DNA of 64,000 nucleotides from Muricea muricata. Lineage: Eukaryota > Cnidaria > Anthozoa > Malacalcyonacea > Plexauridae. This document shows, one piece after another, positions 1 through 10,129 of this stretch (position 1 is the first letter of the stretch; each line of letters opens with the position of its first letter). The position numbers and the translations under genes were made by a program. Location of the stretch: positions 7,011,013 through 7,075,012 of the forward strand of contig OY979723.1 in the NCBI GenBank assembly GCA_963855995.1, read 5' to 3'. Below the pieces are notes generated by a model. The model did no database searches. It was not told where the DNA came from and saw only the letters and a program-made list of their open reading frames with translations.

Positions 1-108
1 ACAGGTATTTTAATCCATAGTGTTAATACCTATGAAACCATCAAAGTATTTAACATGATTTTTTAAATTATTTACTTAATTAAATCCTCCATGCCTTCAT
101 TAGTTTAA

Positions 109-1087
109 AGGTAGGTTACAGTCGCTTCTGCGCATGTGCGATAGGTTTGTTATGAGAAGCCTCCTCATAACAAGTTTCCAGTCCCATGGCGTAAATGAAA
201 ACACGCGCGGCCGTCTGAATCGTTCTCTGTTGTATTGCAAAAAGCGATGGCGCATCAAGTCCTGGCATAAAAATTGTTGCTTTGAGAGTTTCAAGATCAA
301 ACAATTAATATTGGGTTCTGGAAACGCGGCAAATCGCGTCGCCTAAAGGTTTTAATTATTCGCGTTCGGTAGCTTTTGCTTCAGATTCTGTGGGTTTCGT
401 TCGAGACTTCGAGTCGCACTACAGAATATTCACGAGTCACGACATGCTCACAGGCTCTGTCATGCAATGTGGTAAGAAATATATTGTATTACTTTTACAT
501 AATAAGGAAATGTTAAACTAGTTACGCTAGCTGAGTTCTACTAATAATATTCAGGATGTATTTAGAAGTTGACAAGTATGTTTAAAACATGAAACAGTGC
601 GTAAGAGAGTGTAGAGAGGAATCACAATTTTGGCAGAGAACCAATTTTATCAAAACAAAATCACGATGCTGTATATCACTCAATGAGTATATTGTAGATA
701 TGATCTATAACATAGCTAGAAATACATAGAGGATATTACACGGTGCATGGCGCGAAGCCGAAGATATTATTTGCGAGTGGTGAAAACAATATTTTTTTCA
801 ACACGTTCAGGTTGGAACAAGCGAACAGAGAACATGTAAATCCCAGGGGAAAATGCACGCGTTTTTCAAGCGTTACATATTTTTTCATGTCTTCACTAGT
901 GAAAATATGGGAGTTACGAGTGTTTTAGTTTACGGTGAACCGTGAAACTCCCATAAGGCCATAACCATATAGTTATACATAGATATTGAGTGCAGGCTTC
1001 AACCGCTTGTACAAGGTGTGAAATAAATTTTACATCTTATATGCGCCCTGTACAATATGCAATTAAATTGTCGTATTCTCGATTCCA
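109..1087 (+). repeat. Left inverted arm of the TTAA element
   Basis: This arm pairs with 1872-2639. It holds the conserved stretch with GGAAACGCGGCAAAT and CACAGGCTCTGTCATG. It is interrupted at about 776-1007 by sequence absent from the other arm. Confidence 0.75.
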
Positions 1088-1871
1088 TTGACTCAATACT
1101 ATGGTACCTTTTACAATCCGTTTCCCAAACAAATTCAAAGTAATGAGTGAATTCAAAGCCGCGAAGCGAGATGCGGAAATTGCGAGTTTGAATATCCGGT
1201 ACTAAAATTGTCGGTTGATGTCTCTGGAAGTGTTAGTTTGTGTTTCAAGCATAGTAACCTGAAATATATTTCAAACTGTTATACTGTATACAGTTTTTTT
1301 ACTACATATTATAATCCCAGATTCAATATAATGCAATATATGCACAATATGTGCTCTCGTCGTGATATTATATCTTATAAACACGATATAATGCTCTCGT
1401 CTAGGTGCACGCCATAGATGTGATTTTTGTTGCTTGATCGAGAATTTAGCCTGATGTTTGACGTACAGTAATTGTCGCTCATTTTCTCTCCTGCTGAATC
1501 AGAACAAAATACGCGTGTGCGAACCGCCCGATTATGTAAAAAATCCTGGCAACATTTTCATGTATTTGCACCTGGATAATTTTATTATTTTACTTACATT
1601 GAAATATAACACTTTGTCTAATATCATCGTAGACCTTGTATACATGCTATGAACGTTTATATACACATACACAAGCTACAGTTCTAAATGCTTATTGATT
1701 CCATTTTGTGAACTAATTTTGTATAGTAAAATCAAATAAATATTGTTTGTGAATTTTTCACATGAGTTTTTGCTTTCATCACTGTTCTTTCAATTTTATT
1801 ACTGTGTCTGTGTCTTCGCCAACGACACATTCGCTGCCAGTTAATGTATCCTCATCATGATATGTAAGTCT

Positions 1872-2639
1872 GGAATCGAGAATACGACAATTTAATTGCA
1901 TATTCTACATGGCGCATATAAAATGTATAATTTATTTCACACCTTGTACACTCGTAAATAATATCTTCGCGCCATGCACCGTGTAATATCCTCTATGTAT
2001 TTCTAGCTATGTTATAGATCATATCCACAACATTGAGTGATATACAGTATCGTGATTTTGTTTTGATAAAATTAAATTAGTTCTCCGCCAAAATTGTGAT
2101 TGCATGTAAGGTTCCTCTCTACACTCTCTTACGCACTGTTTCATGTTTTAAATATACTTGTCAACTTCTAAATACATCCTGCATACTATTAGTAGAACTC
2201 AGCTAGCGTAACTAGCTTAAAATTTCCTTATTATTTAAAAGTAATACAATATATTTCTTACCACATTGCATGACAGAGCCTGTGAGCATGTCGTGACACG
2301 TGAATATTCTGTAGTGCTGTAGTTTGTAAAGATGACTCGAAGTCTCGAACGAAACCCACAGAATCTGAAGCAAAAGCTACCGAACGCGAATAATTAAACC
2401 TTTAGGCGACGAGATTTGCCGCGTTTCCAGAATCCAATGTTAATTGTTTGATCTTAAAACTCTCAAAGCAACAATTTTTATGACAGGACTTGATGCGCCA
2501 TCGCTCCTTGCAATACAACAGAGAACGATTCAGACGGCCGCGCACGTTTTCATTTATGCCATGGGACTGGAAACTTGTTATGAGGAGGCTCCTCATAACA
2601 AACCTATGGCACATGCGCAGAAGTGACTGTAACCTACCT
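1872..2639 (-). repeat. Right inverted arm of the TTAA element
   Basis: Reverse complement of the left arm. It ends in CTGTAACCTACCT followed by TTAA. It lacks the roughly 230-base insert of the left arm and has small insertions of its own near 2325. Confidence 0.75.
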
Positions 2640-2851
2640 TTAAGTATTTACGCAAATTTTCTCTGGTTAGTTGATTAATATGTATATAGAAAGCGCTTAT
2701 TTGCATACTGTGATACAGTTACTACCTGCCCCTCGGATACATAACATAAATAGTTCTGTAGAGTAAATTACTCCAAATCAAGACACTAAAATAAATTTAC
2801 ATTATCTTGACATACTTGTTATTTCACTTATTTGAAACCAAATTAAATAAG

Positions 2852-2999
2852 CTCTTTCTAGTATTTTCCAATTCATGGTTCATGTAATCCATGCACACAC
2901 TACCATTTACTGATATTTACATGCATGCAAGATTTATTTCTCATTAGTATATGGATTACATGAATCATGAATTAGAGAACTGTAAAACTCCAGAAAGAG
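2852..2999. mobile_element. Small inverted-repeat (MITE-like) element
   Basis: 2852-2892 pairs with 2951-2999: both arms read CTCTTTCT at the outside and GTAATCCAT at the inside, with a few mismatches. The loop is about 58 bases. It lies just upstream of the zinc-finger/transposase gene. No clear target duplication was seen. Confidence 0.6.
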
Positions 3000-3351
3000 T
3001 TTAATTCCCATGTTGAAAATCCTTCCATTAATTGATTAATATGAAATCTGAAATTATTAACAAATCACAGGATTTTTTAAAAAATCCCAAACGTGTAAAT
3101 TTGAATATTATAAAAATGGAACATAACACAAGATGTGTCATGTGTACAACTTTCCCAAGTGTGGGTTTTATAAGTTTGAAATGGGAAATTGTATATTTGA
3201 ATATGCATGTCCTATACTGTATCAACTTCCATTCTTCTTATTAAAAAAATCCCTGTGCAAGGTGCATGATGCAAAAGTAAAAATGATGTAAACAATCAGT
3301 TGGTACCAATAATTTTTTATCATTTTCTCATTTCATGTGCAATCTTATAAG

Positions 3352-3511
3352 ATGGATGAGAGTAATTGCCATGTCTGTGGTTCAGTAGTGGGCCAAGCCC
3401 ATCAATGCACCAGGTGCAACAAGTGGGTCCATTTATTCAAATGTGGAACACCAGTCGGGGAGGAGGGCTATGGACAAAAAGTGGTTTGCAACACATGCAG
3501 TATTGCTGGAG
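3352..3511 (+). CDS. PHD-like zinc-finger exon of a transposase-like gene (exon 1)
   Basis: This 53-codon first exon starts at ATG 3352 (context AAGATGG) and ends in a donor GGAG|GTACG, phase 1. The protein has cysteine pairs at residues 6/9, 19/22 and 46/49, a His at 27 in the WVH motif and a Cys at 31. That is a Cys4-His-Cys3 layout like a PHD or related cross-brace zinc finger, although the His-x3-Cys spacing is one longer than usual. It splices in phase over a 130-base intron to 3642. The finger probably served DNA, chromatin or protein binding for the transposase-like protein downstream. The family assignment is inferred from the motif only. Confidence 0.6.
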
Positions 3512-3641
3512 GTACGTTTTTTCAGAAATTATTTAAGTTGAGAATACTAGAAATGCAGGATTAATGTATATAGTAATTTGCTGTGTTGTAATTGTAATCA
3601 AGTTAAGTGTCATGCAAAAAGTAAAATAAATATTATTCCAG

Positions 3642-3871
3642 GAAAACCAAAATGTGATAAAGTGAACTCCACACAAAAGAGGCAGTTGGTTTGGGATTGG
3701 AAAAAAAGCTGTCCTGCTGAAAAAGTGGTTATTCCAGAGAAGAAAAGAAGACAATTGTTGGAAAAAAAAGACAAAAATACACACAAGTACATTTGCCTTC
3801 ATTGCTTTGAGCTATCCTTACAGAGGAAGATGGATGAAAAATGTGCAAGTATTTGCAGAATTGATCCATGA
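3642..3871 (+). CDS. Exon 2 of the transposase-like gene, ends at a TGA
   Basis: The acceptor TATTATTCCAG is followed by GA, which completes the split Gly codon from exon 1. The exon encodes a lysine-rich linker (KKRRQLLEKKDK) and another Cys-x2-Cys (ICLHC) near its end, then reads into TGA at 3869-3871. The same frame continues after the TGA as coding-like sequence, and the stop sits where an Arg CGA would fit. This suggests a C-to-T nonsense change or a real early stop. If the stop is real, exons 1 and 2 give a zinc-finger protein of about 129 residues. Confidence 0.5.
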
Positions 3872-4363
3872 AGCATAAGACGCCATAAAGATCGGTGGCC
3901 CGCGCCACCTAATCAAGAAACGTGCAAATTTGTCCCTTCAAATGCACTAGATGTGCAAGAGTTAAGAAAGAAATATGTGGAAACAGAAAATTTTCAAAAA
4001 AGCGATTCTACTGAGACAGTAATAGGAAAAACATTGGAAATTGAAGCAGATGCTTTGCAGTCCCAACTGGAATTTCGCCTCGAAGAAAAGTCTCTTCCCG
4101 ACAAATCGGATGTTTGTTCAGTGTCTAATGTCGAGTCTTTGTCAATTGACGATTCAACTAAAGAGTCTTTCCATGATTTTTTGTCTGATTCGTTTCAAGA
4201 TTTAGAAGAAAAAGACATACCGTCTTCAATTCACACTCATGAGTCCTGGGTGAAGAGGTTGATGATGGACGAAGCCTAAACAAGCACAAACTAGCACCCA
4301 AGAGCCAGTCGACGCTGCTATGTTACTCTGCACTTGAAACACTTGAAAACACTTGAAAAGGTA
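3872..4363 (+). pseudogene. Degraded linker between zinc finger and transposase body
   Basis: Frame 2 is open from the TGA at 3869 to a TAA at 4277-4279 and encodes an acidic, Ser-rich linker. A TAG follows at 4292-4294. Between about 4270 and 4335 the next frame over is open and coding-like (KPKQAQTSTQEPVD), and the sequence then returns to frame 2 within the ACTTGAAA direct repeats at 4332-4358. This looks like a pair of compensating frameshifts in a decaying copy. An unrecognised small intron is the alternative. Confidence 0.45.
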
Positions 4364-6964
4364 ATGGATGCTATTTCCAACTTATCCATAAAGATGGACA
4401 ATATCAACAAATATCATGCATCTTTGACCGAACTGGCTTTCGAGGACAGTGAAGTTAGAATATCGGTGAATAAAATACGGGAGGCAAATAATATCATTGA
4501 ATTGGGTGATGCTTCGCCTCTTCTTCAATGGTTCTACGATGAACCTACCGAAACGGCAGTGCTACGTTGTCTTCCTTGCTTCCTGCTACACCAAGAAGCT
4601 AAACCTTCTTTGGGAAAACTTACTCCATTGCAGGCTCAAAAAGTCCTAAATTCGTCCGGCTGCGGTACTCTGGCTACCGGAATCTTTTTGAAAAAGGATA
4701 AAACACAAGCTCTTATAAAAGGCCACAACGAAACATGGTACCATCAAAAAAACGCCTGTAGTGAGCATTTGTGTCTCGTTGGCATTGGATCAAAACAACA
4801 CAAAAAGGCAATGGAGATCTACAAACAACGGAAAGTCTTGGAAGAAAAGCAAGTCACAAACACATCAAATATTTTTCGGGCAGCGATTGTTGATATCAAA
4901 ATGGGAGCAGCTGGAAAACACCTGGAAACATTAATTTCTTTTTTAGCCAGCTGTTCTGCAAACGTAGGTACCATTGGGCATGGAAGAAACAATTTTAATG
5001 ACATTCTTTCTTGCCTGGAAATCACCGTGAATGCAAGAATGAAGAAATGGTTGATGCAACCACTTACTTCCACCCTCTTACCGCCCCATTTCTGGGCAAC
5101 CGTGGACAAGGCAACGCCATCCAGAACGACCAATCAGGCAGTTCTCATTGTCGCTCGTGACAACAAAGGAACGCCTTGTCCTATTCCAGTTGCAGCGCCA
5201 GTGATCTACAATGAATTTCAAGCAGCCACATATGAAAAACTTGCCGATATCCTTCTTCAAGCTATTGAAGATAACTTTGCTAAGGATGTCACTACAAGAC
5301 TCTGTGGGGTAGCTGCTGATGGTCCTTATCACCAAGCTAGTGGATTTCGTGAAAAGCTTATCGAAAGAACTCTTGGGGTCGAAGCTGAAGATTGTGTTGA
5401 CATGTCCTTGCCAGTTACGTGGGACGCAGCACATCTAATAAATTTAGGTGTTCTGGATGTGAAGGACTCCCAAACACCAAGTGGAATCCACTTCCAAAGG
5501 TTTATTAAGCGCTGTAATGTTTTTAATACTTTACTTGCACATGGAAAAGGCTTCGCGTTTCTTCAGTTGGTAGACAAAGATGTACTGAGACCAGTGTCAT
5601 ATGCCACACAACGCTTTACCAGTTCTTCATACGAGCAGTGGACCAAAATCGAGCGAAGTTACAATGCGTTCTGCAAGGCATTCGACCTTTTAAACCCGAA
5701 CAGGGACGAAGACGAAGAGACCCAATACAAGATTTTGGGTTCAGATTTTGTATCTGATTTGCTGGCTTTTCTTGATACACTCGAGCCAATCGTTAATCTC
5801 ATGCTTCGTGTGCAATCACTCGACTGCCCAGTGTGGAAGTTAAAGCTATGGTGGCCAAAAGTAAAATCAGAGATAGAAAAAGGTTCCCGTGGGGATCAAG
5901 CATTCTACAAACGGTTGGCAAAAGTTAAATCTTCCATCAAACCTGGGGGTCAGTTTCAAGGAGTGGATCTTTTGGAAGGCTGGCTCATAACCAAAACTGA
6001 TTCCGACCATAATACTCCTGGCAACTCAGCAAAACTTTACACTTGGAAAGTGCGAGAAGAGGAAGATATAGAATGCGATCATAATCAGTTCGCACTAGAT
6101 CTAATGAATGCTGTGGACAGCAGAATTAACTCTGTAATTTCAAAGCCATTTTTGGCGCAGCTTGAAATCTTTGATGCAGGTAGCTTAGTGAGTCTGCAAT
6201 GTGGTCACCGTCAAGAAAACGGAAACGTAAAGCTCTCAGTGTGTGAAGGTGAATATGAAAGCTATGGCGTGGAGGAAAGCAAAGTTGTCATGAAGAGTAT
6301 CTCTAATCTCCCCCACATTATCTCATCGGGTATGGACTTCGACGAACGTTTGGCTCATCGAAACATGTTGCGCATAAAGGAAGCTGTTTTTGCGGGTGTC
6401 TGGAATAGATTTCGTCCTCACTGGTTCATAGATAAGTGCAATAATCCGTTAAAGAAAAGAGCTGCTGATCTTGTTGAGTTTACACTAAGCAATCCAGACA
6501 GCTTATTTGATGTGATGTACACTTTGAGGTATAACGATGGGGAAGAGCATACTGTCCGCTTGCACGAACAAAGCGTTTATGCTTCATTTTATTCCCAGGA
6601 AGAAGTGTATTCAATAGCAAAAGCACCTTCATGTGTGATGGTTGATGTCGTCTTGGCAAAAGGTGGGCCAGAGGCAATCGCTGAGAGCTACTACAGCGCA
6701 ATGCGGGCCCAGCAACAGTCAGGCGGCCAAGCAAATGACACGCTTGCCCGCAGAACGAAGCTAAATTGGTGCTTACCATCACTGAGGAAGTGCGAGGGCA
6801 TTATCAAAGAAAGTGTTCAATTATATTTGAAGGGTGACGGCAAGATAAAAGCACATCGAATCACTACGTTTTTTTCTTCCAGAGCTAATACGTACAATGT
6901 TTCTAAAGTTGTTGATCGTGTCGATAGTAATACTGGACGCTGCCCATTTTTAGCAGATGTATAA
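4334..6964 (+). CDS. Transposase-like protein, RNase H-type fold suspected (876-codon ORF)
   Basis: An uninterrupted frame of 876 codons; the first ATG is at 4364, and the earlier codons read from the linker. Features resembling hAT-type or ZNF862/ZMYM-like transposase cores are an early acidic residue in VDKATPS (about D258), CGVAADG (about D329), and WDAAHLINLG (about 363-372), which sits where these proteins have a C/S-x-H-x-x-N-L motif. SYATQRFTSSSYEQW follows, where they have TRF..RW. The C-terminal part carries KGGPEAIAESYYSAM and RRTKLNWCLPSL, blocks that look conserved but that I cannot assign to a named domain. Together with the zinc-finger exon upstream this is probably a transposon-derived gene or a recently inactivated transposon. 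No flanking terminal repeats were found. The catalytic triad is not proven. Confidence 0.6.
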   Translation: MKHLKTLEKVMDAISNLSIKMDNINKYHASLTELAFEDSEVRISVNKIREANNIIELGDASPLLQWFYDEPTETAVLRCLPCFLLHQEAKPSLGKLTPLQAQKVLNSSGCGTLATGIFLKKDKTQALIKGHNETWYHQKNACSEHLCLVGIGSKQHKKAMEIYKQRKVLEEKQVTNTSNIFRAAIVDIKMGAAGKHLETLISFLASCSANVGTIGHGRNNFNDILSCLEITVNARMKKWLMQPLTSTLLPPHFWATVDKATPSRTTNQAVLIVARDNKGTPCPIPVAAPVIYNEFQAATYEKLADILLQAIEDNFAKDVTTRLCGVAADGPYHQASGFREKLIERTLGVEAEDCVDMSLPVTWDAAHLINLGVLDVKDSQTPSGIHFQRFIKRCNVFNTLLAHGKGFAFLQLVDKDVLRPVSYATQRFTSSSYEQWTKIERSYNAFCKAFDLLNPNRDEDEETQYKILGSDFVSDLLAFLDTLEPIVNLMLRVQSLDCPVWKLKLWWPKVKSEIEKGSRGDQAFYKRLAKVKSSIKPGGQFQGVDLLEGWLITKTDSDHNTPGNSAKLYTWKVREEEDIECDHNQFALDLMNAVDSRINSVISKPFLAQLEIFDAGSLVSLQCGHRQENGNVKLSVCEGEYESYGVEESKVVMKSISNLPHIISSGMDFDERLAHRNMLRIKEAVFAGVWNRFRPHWFIDKCNNPLKKRAADLVEFTLSNPDSLFDVMYTLRYNDGEEHTVRLHEQSVYASFYSQEEVYSIAKAPSCVMVDVVLAKGGPEAIAESYYSAMRAQQQSGGQANDTLARRTKLNWCLPSLRKCEGIIKESVQLYLKGDGKIKAHRITTFFSSRANTYNVSKVVDRVDSNTGRCPFLADV

Positions 6965-7131
6965 CATTTCACAAAATTTATTATGGGCATCGCTAGTTAC
7001 GATAAAATTTACTTGTTTAAATTTAGTTGTTTCCTTCCAAACAATGAGAAAAACATCTGAACACATAGTTTAAGGCCGAAGTTTGCATTCACGAATTTTC
7101 ATTGAGGGCATTTTAAGTTTCACACTGAAAA

Positions 7132-7137
7132 AATAAA
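7132..7137 (+). terminator. Poly(A) signal AATAAA after the transposase-like ORF
   Basis: AATAAA lies 168 bases after the TAA stop of the 876-codon ORF. A second AATAAA follows near 7200. Confidence 0.4.
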
Positions 7138-7209
7138 CAAAGAGTATTTTGGCTATCCTTTTGTTGAAAAAGCAACAAGTACTACAATAGCTGATTAAAA
7201 ATAAAGTAA

Positions 7210-9600
7210 AATCGTGTGACTACAGACTCTCATCTACTCTCACCCGGCCTGCCCTTTTGCTTTTGGTGGAACCAAAAGTCTGTCTGTATAAAGTTTTTAG
7301 TATACCGGTACAGAGTAAGAAGTGGAATCACAGAAACAGCTTTATTAGCAAATGATTATGTTATACAACAATGGGCTATTATTTGTAGTATTGATTTCAT
7401 TTTCTTTTCGTCTTATTTGCGCTAATAACATTAACAGCAAAACCTTTAGGTAGTCCAAGATTCAATAACCCTGTTTGAACTATTTACTAGATTTCGGTAT
7501 CAAATGTACACCGGCGTACAAAAATAGGCCAAATAAATCTTTTCAGCTCTATTGGCGTAAGGGTACAAGCGTCTTGTCCAGTATCCGGCGTACGATTTAC
7601 ATGGAATGCACGCTGGTGTGTAAGTACATATCGTTACATTGTAGTATTGTACCAGTACGTTGTTAAAGTGCCATTAGGGCCATGCTGAGCATGCCGAGTA
7701 CTGCAACCCTATGAGAATTCCACCATGTAACATGCAGCCCAATCTTCTTTTGTTTCTTGTAGTACAGTTGTTGCAACTGCAGCCATTTTGAATATTTGAG
7801 TATTATATAATATATTTGAATAGCGTAATAGAAAAACGGACAAATTTTTATTATTCGCATTAAATATTGATATTTTATGAACAGCATAAGCTTAGCATGT
7901 ATTATTTAGAACTTTTGTGGCACTTTGTTCGATTTCAGGTGCTTTTCGGCACTGACATTTCAGGCACATGTGGTACTGGTATAAATAAACAACAAGGCAA
8001 GTCACTGAGGGGACAAGTGCCCTAATTCAAATGCAAATATCTCGAGGTAACAGCACAATCACAGCAAAGCCGATTCAAGATAGCTCTACACGCTCGAAGC
8101 AGTTTTTCGTACGATCAAGCAAATTCTGCAGTGTACGAAGCTTTTCGACAATCCGTGGGGACATGAGTATGCAGTTCTGGTTTTATTCTCATTGACAGTG
8201 ATATGTTTTTTGGTTATTATAACTAAACTACATCAAACTATTCAATTAAAAAGTCAAAAAGTGATCACATACCTATGTGTTCCTGCAAGTAATCACATAC
8301 CTACGTGTTTCTCATCACTTTTTCATCACTGTCTTGTTTGTGTTTATTATTTCCTTTTCAAAATGTTTCAGTCATGTTTATAGCTGTACATGTTGTCTTT
8401 TATGTTAGTTTGTTTCACAATTATTTGTTCAGAAAGTTCATCACTTATTTAAAGATGACTGTATACTTGTGTATATACTATTTCAATTAAGGCTGTCCTT
8501 CCAAAATCGTAAACTGTGAACTATAAGCTATTGCGCAAGGGATGATGGATTCTTGTTTATTTGGGCTCTAAAAAACCATGCAATTACCTTTGTAGCAAAT
8601 CAGTTTGCAATCATAAGTTTCCTATGTGCCCTTCATGCTATTAAAATGTATAACAAAATAACAGTAGGAAAATTTCAGCATGTGAAATCCTACCCAGGGC
8701 AGACTAGACTGATAAGGAAAATTAGGCTGATGATGCTCCAGTGGGATCCTTCTAACTAAATAGGATACTTATGTTTTGGACAAATTAGTACTGCATGATT
8801 ACTTGGTATTGATAATACTTGATATTTAGAAGTCCTAATAATTTGATTAGTGCTGTATGTAGCATTAGCAAGCTGCAAGCTTATAAATTAATATATGCTT
8901 ATCATTTGAATTTTTCATTAATTCAGAATTAAACACTGTCTTATAATTAATAATCATTAATTTTTGCAAACTTGGCATTAATCAATTGATGTAAATCACA
9001 TTAGTGCCTTTCCTGTGTCTACAAAATGTTCTGGCATAATCTCTGGTGCGGTTATTTAGTTTATTTTTAGTGACCTATATTTTAAATTAATGTGTATTTT
9101 GCCGTTTAATATGAGATAAATGTCAGTTTCATGCTACATAAAATATTTTATAGAGTTTAAGAGTATTTACCATGCATTGGTCATTAGGAGCATTAACCTA
9201 AAACTTGATATAGTACTGTAACATCTAGTACAAGTGTAAGTGTCGGTACTGTGTTTAAATGAGAACTTCAGTCAGCCTCACAGACTCAAATATTGATAGT
9301 TGGCCATGTACACTTTTCTATTATATTGGAAATTTTATTCACATATATGCCATATGGGGAGCAGGCCAGCCAGTAGCTTGCCAGGCTCTTGATAATGAAT
9401 AAGGCAAAATAAGCTCATTCATATTCAAATGCACTAAATGGAGCACCCCCGCAAGCTGGACTGGAGATTTTGTCAACGCATGATGCTTTATTTCAATTTA
9501 CTTTTTAGAGATCAACAAAATTCTGAGTTAGTATCCATTAGTAGCTAAAATATCATTTTTTGTAAAACATATATTGTGTTCCTGCATCAAAAATCACATG
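7210..9600. other. Non-coding stretch, no supported gene
   Basis: AT-rich sequence with only short chance ORFs. A 19-base near-identical direct repeat (ATCACATACCTAYGTGTT) is at 8264-8282 and 8292-8310. No splice-flanked exon was recognised. Confidence 0.4.
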
Positions 9601-9608
9601 CACAGTGC

Positions 9609-10125
9609 GGAGCCTAGCTAGCCTGCTGCATGTCAAGCATATAATGATTTCAAACCATGAAAGCTCGTCTGACAGTCCAGAACATTTTCATTTTTCACTT
9701 CAGATCTAGAATTTTGTAATAACTAAAGGTCTTTTTAACAAATTAACCTGAAAACCCATCCCCTGCTTCATTTTAAGTGTCTAAAGTCTAAACCAAAAAG
9801 GTAAAAGCATATTTTGTACAAAAGGAATGTGTGTGTGGTTGGGGGGGGGTGTCTCTTTACATTCAGTAATGAAAGTATTATGAGCCTAGCTGCTACATGT
9901 GAAGCAAATCAGTAATAAATTGATCATCAAAGCTGGTCAGACCCTGCAGAACATTTTAATTTCTAACTTGAGATCTAGATTGTGCTTGGCCTTTTTGAAG
10001 AAATTAGTGGCAGCATAAATCAGTAGATGCACCCCTTTCCCCCCCCCCCCCCTCACTATTTTAAATATGTAAGCAGTGTTAGTGAAAACAAGTTTAGTGA
10101 AAAGGAATGTGTTCTTGTGTCATGG
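9609..10125 (+). repeat. Diverged tandem duplication, two units of about 250 bp
   Basis: Unit 1 (about 9609-9855) and unit 2 (about 9881-10125) share, in order, GAGCCTAGCT, CAGAACATTTT, GAGATCTAGA or CAGATCTAGA, a CTTTTT block and AAAAGGAATGTGT. Each carries a homopolymer tract (G run near 9841, C run near 10040). The units are well diverged, so the duplication is old. Confidence 0.6.
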
Positions 10126-10129
10126 TTAG

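Larger units (their letters stand above)
105..2643. mobile_element. Long-inverted-repeat element bounded by TTAA
   Basis: The left arm (about 109-775 and 1008-1087) matches the reverse complement of the right arm (about 1872-2639) almost base for base, with scattered substitutions and small indels. Both outer ends read TTAA followed by AGGTAGGTTACAG, so TTAA is a possible target duplication, as in piggyBac-type insertion. The left arm carries about 230 extra bases (776-1007) that the right arm lacks, with a small hairpin of its own at about 907-957. The spacer 1088-1871 shows no transposase. Short ORFs of about 70 codons occur in both arms only because the arms are copies. The element is non-autonomous or a foldback type; the family is not determined. 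Confidence 0.75.

Noticed and set aside
134-2614. Pair of 70-residue similar ORFs in opposite directions
   Set aside because: They exist because the two arms are inverted copies. No codon-level constraint or gene structure is visible.
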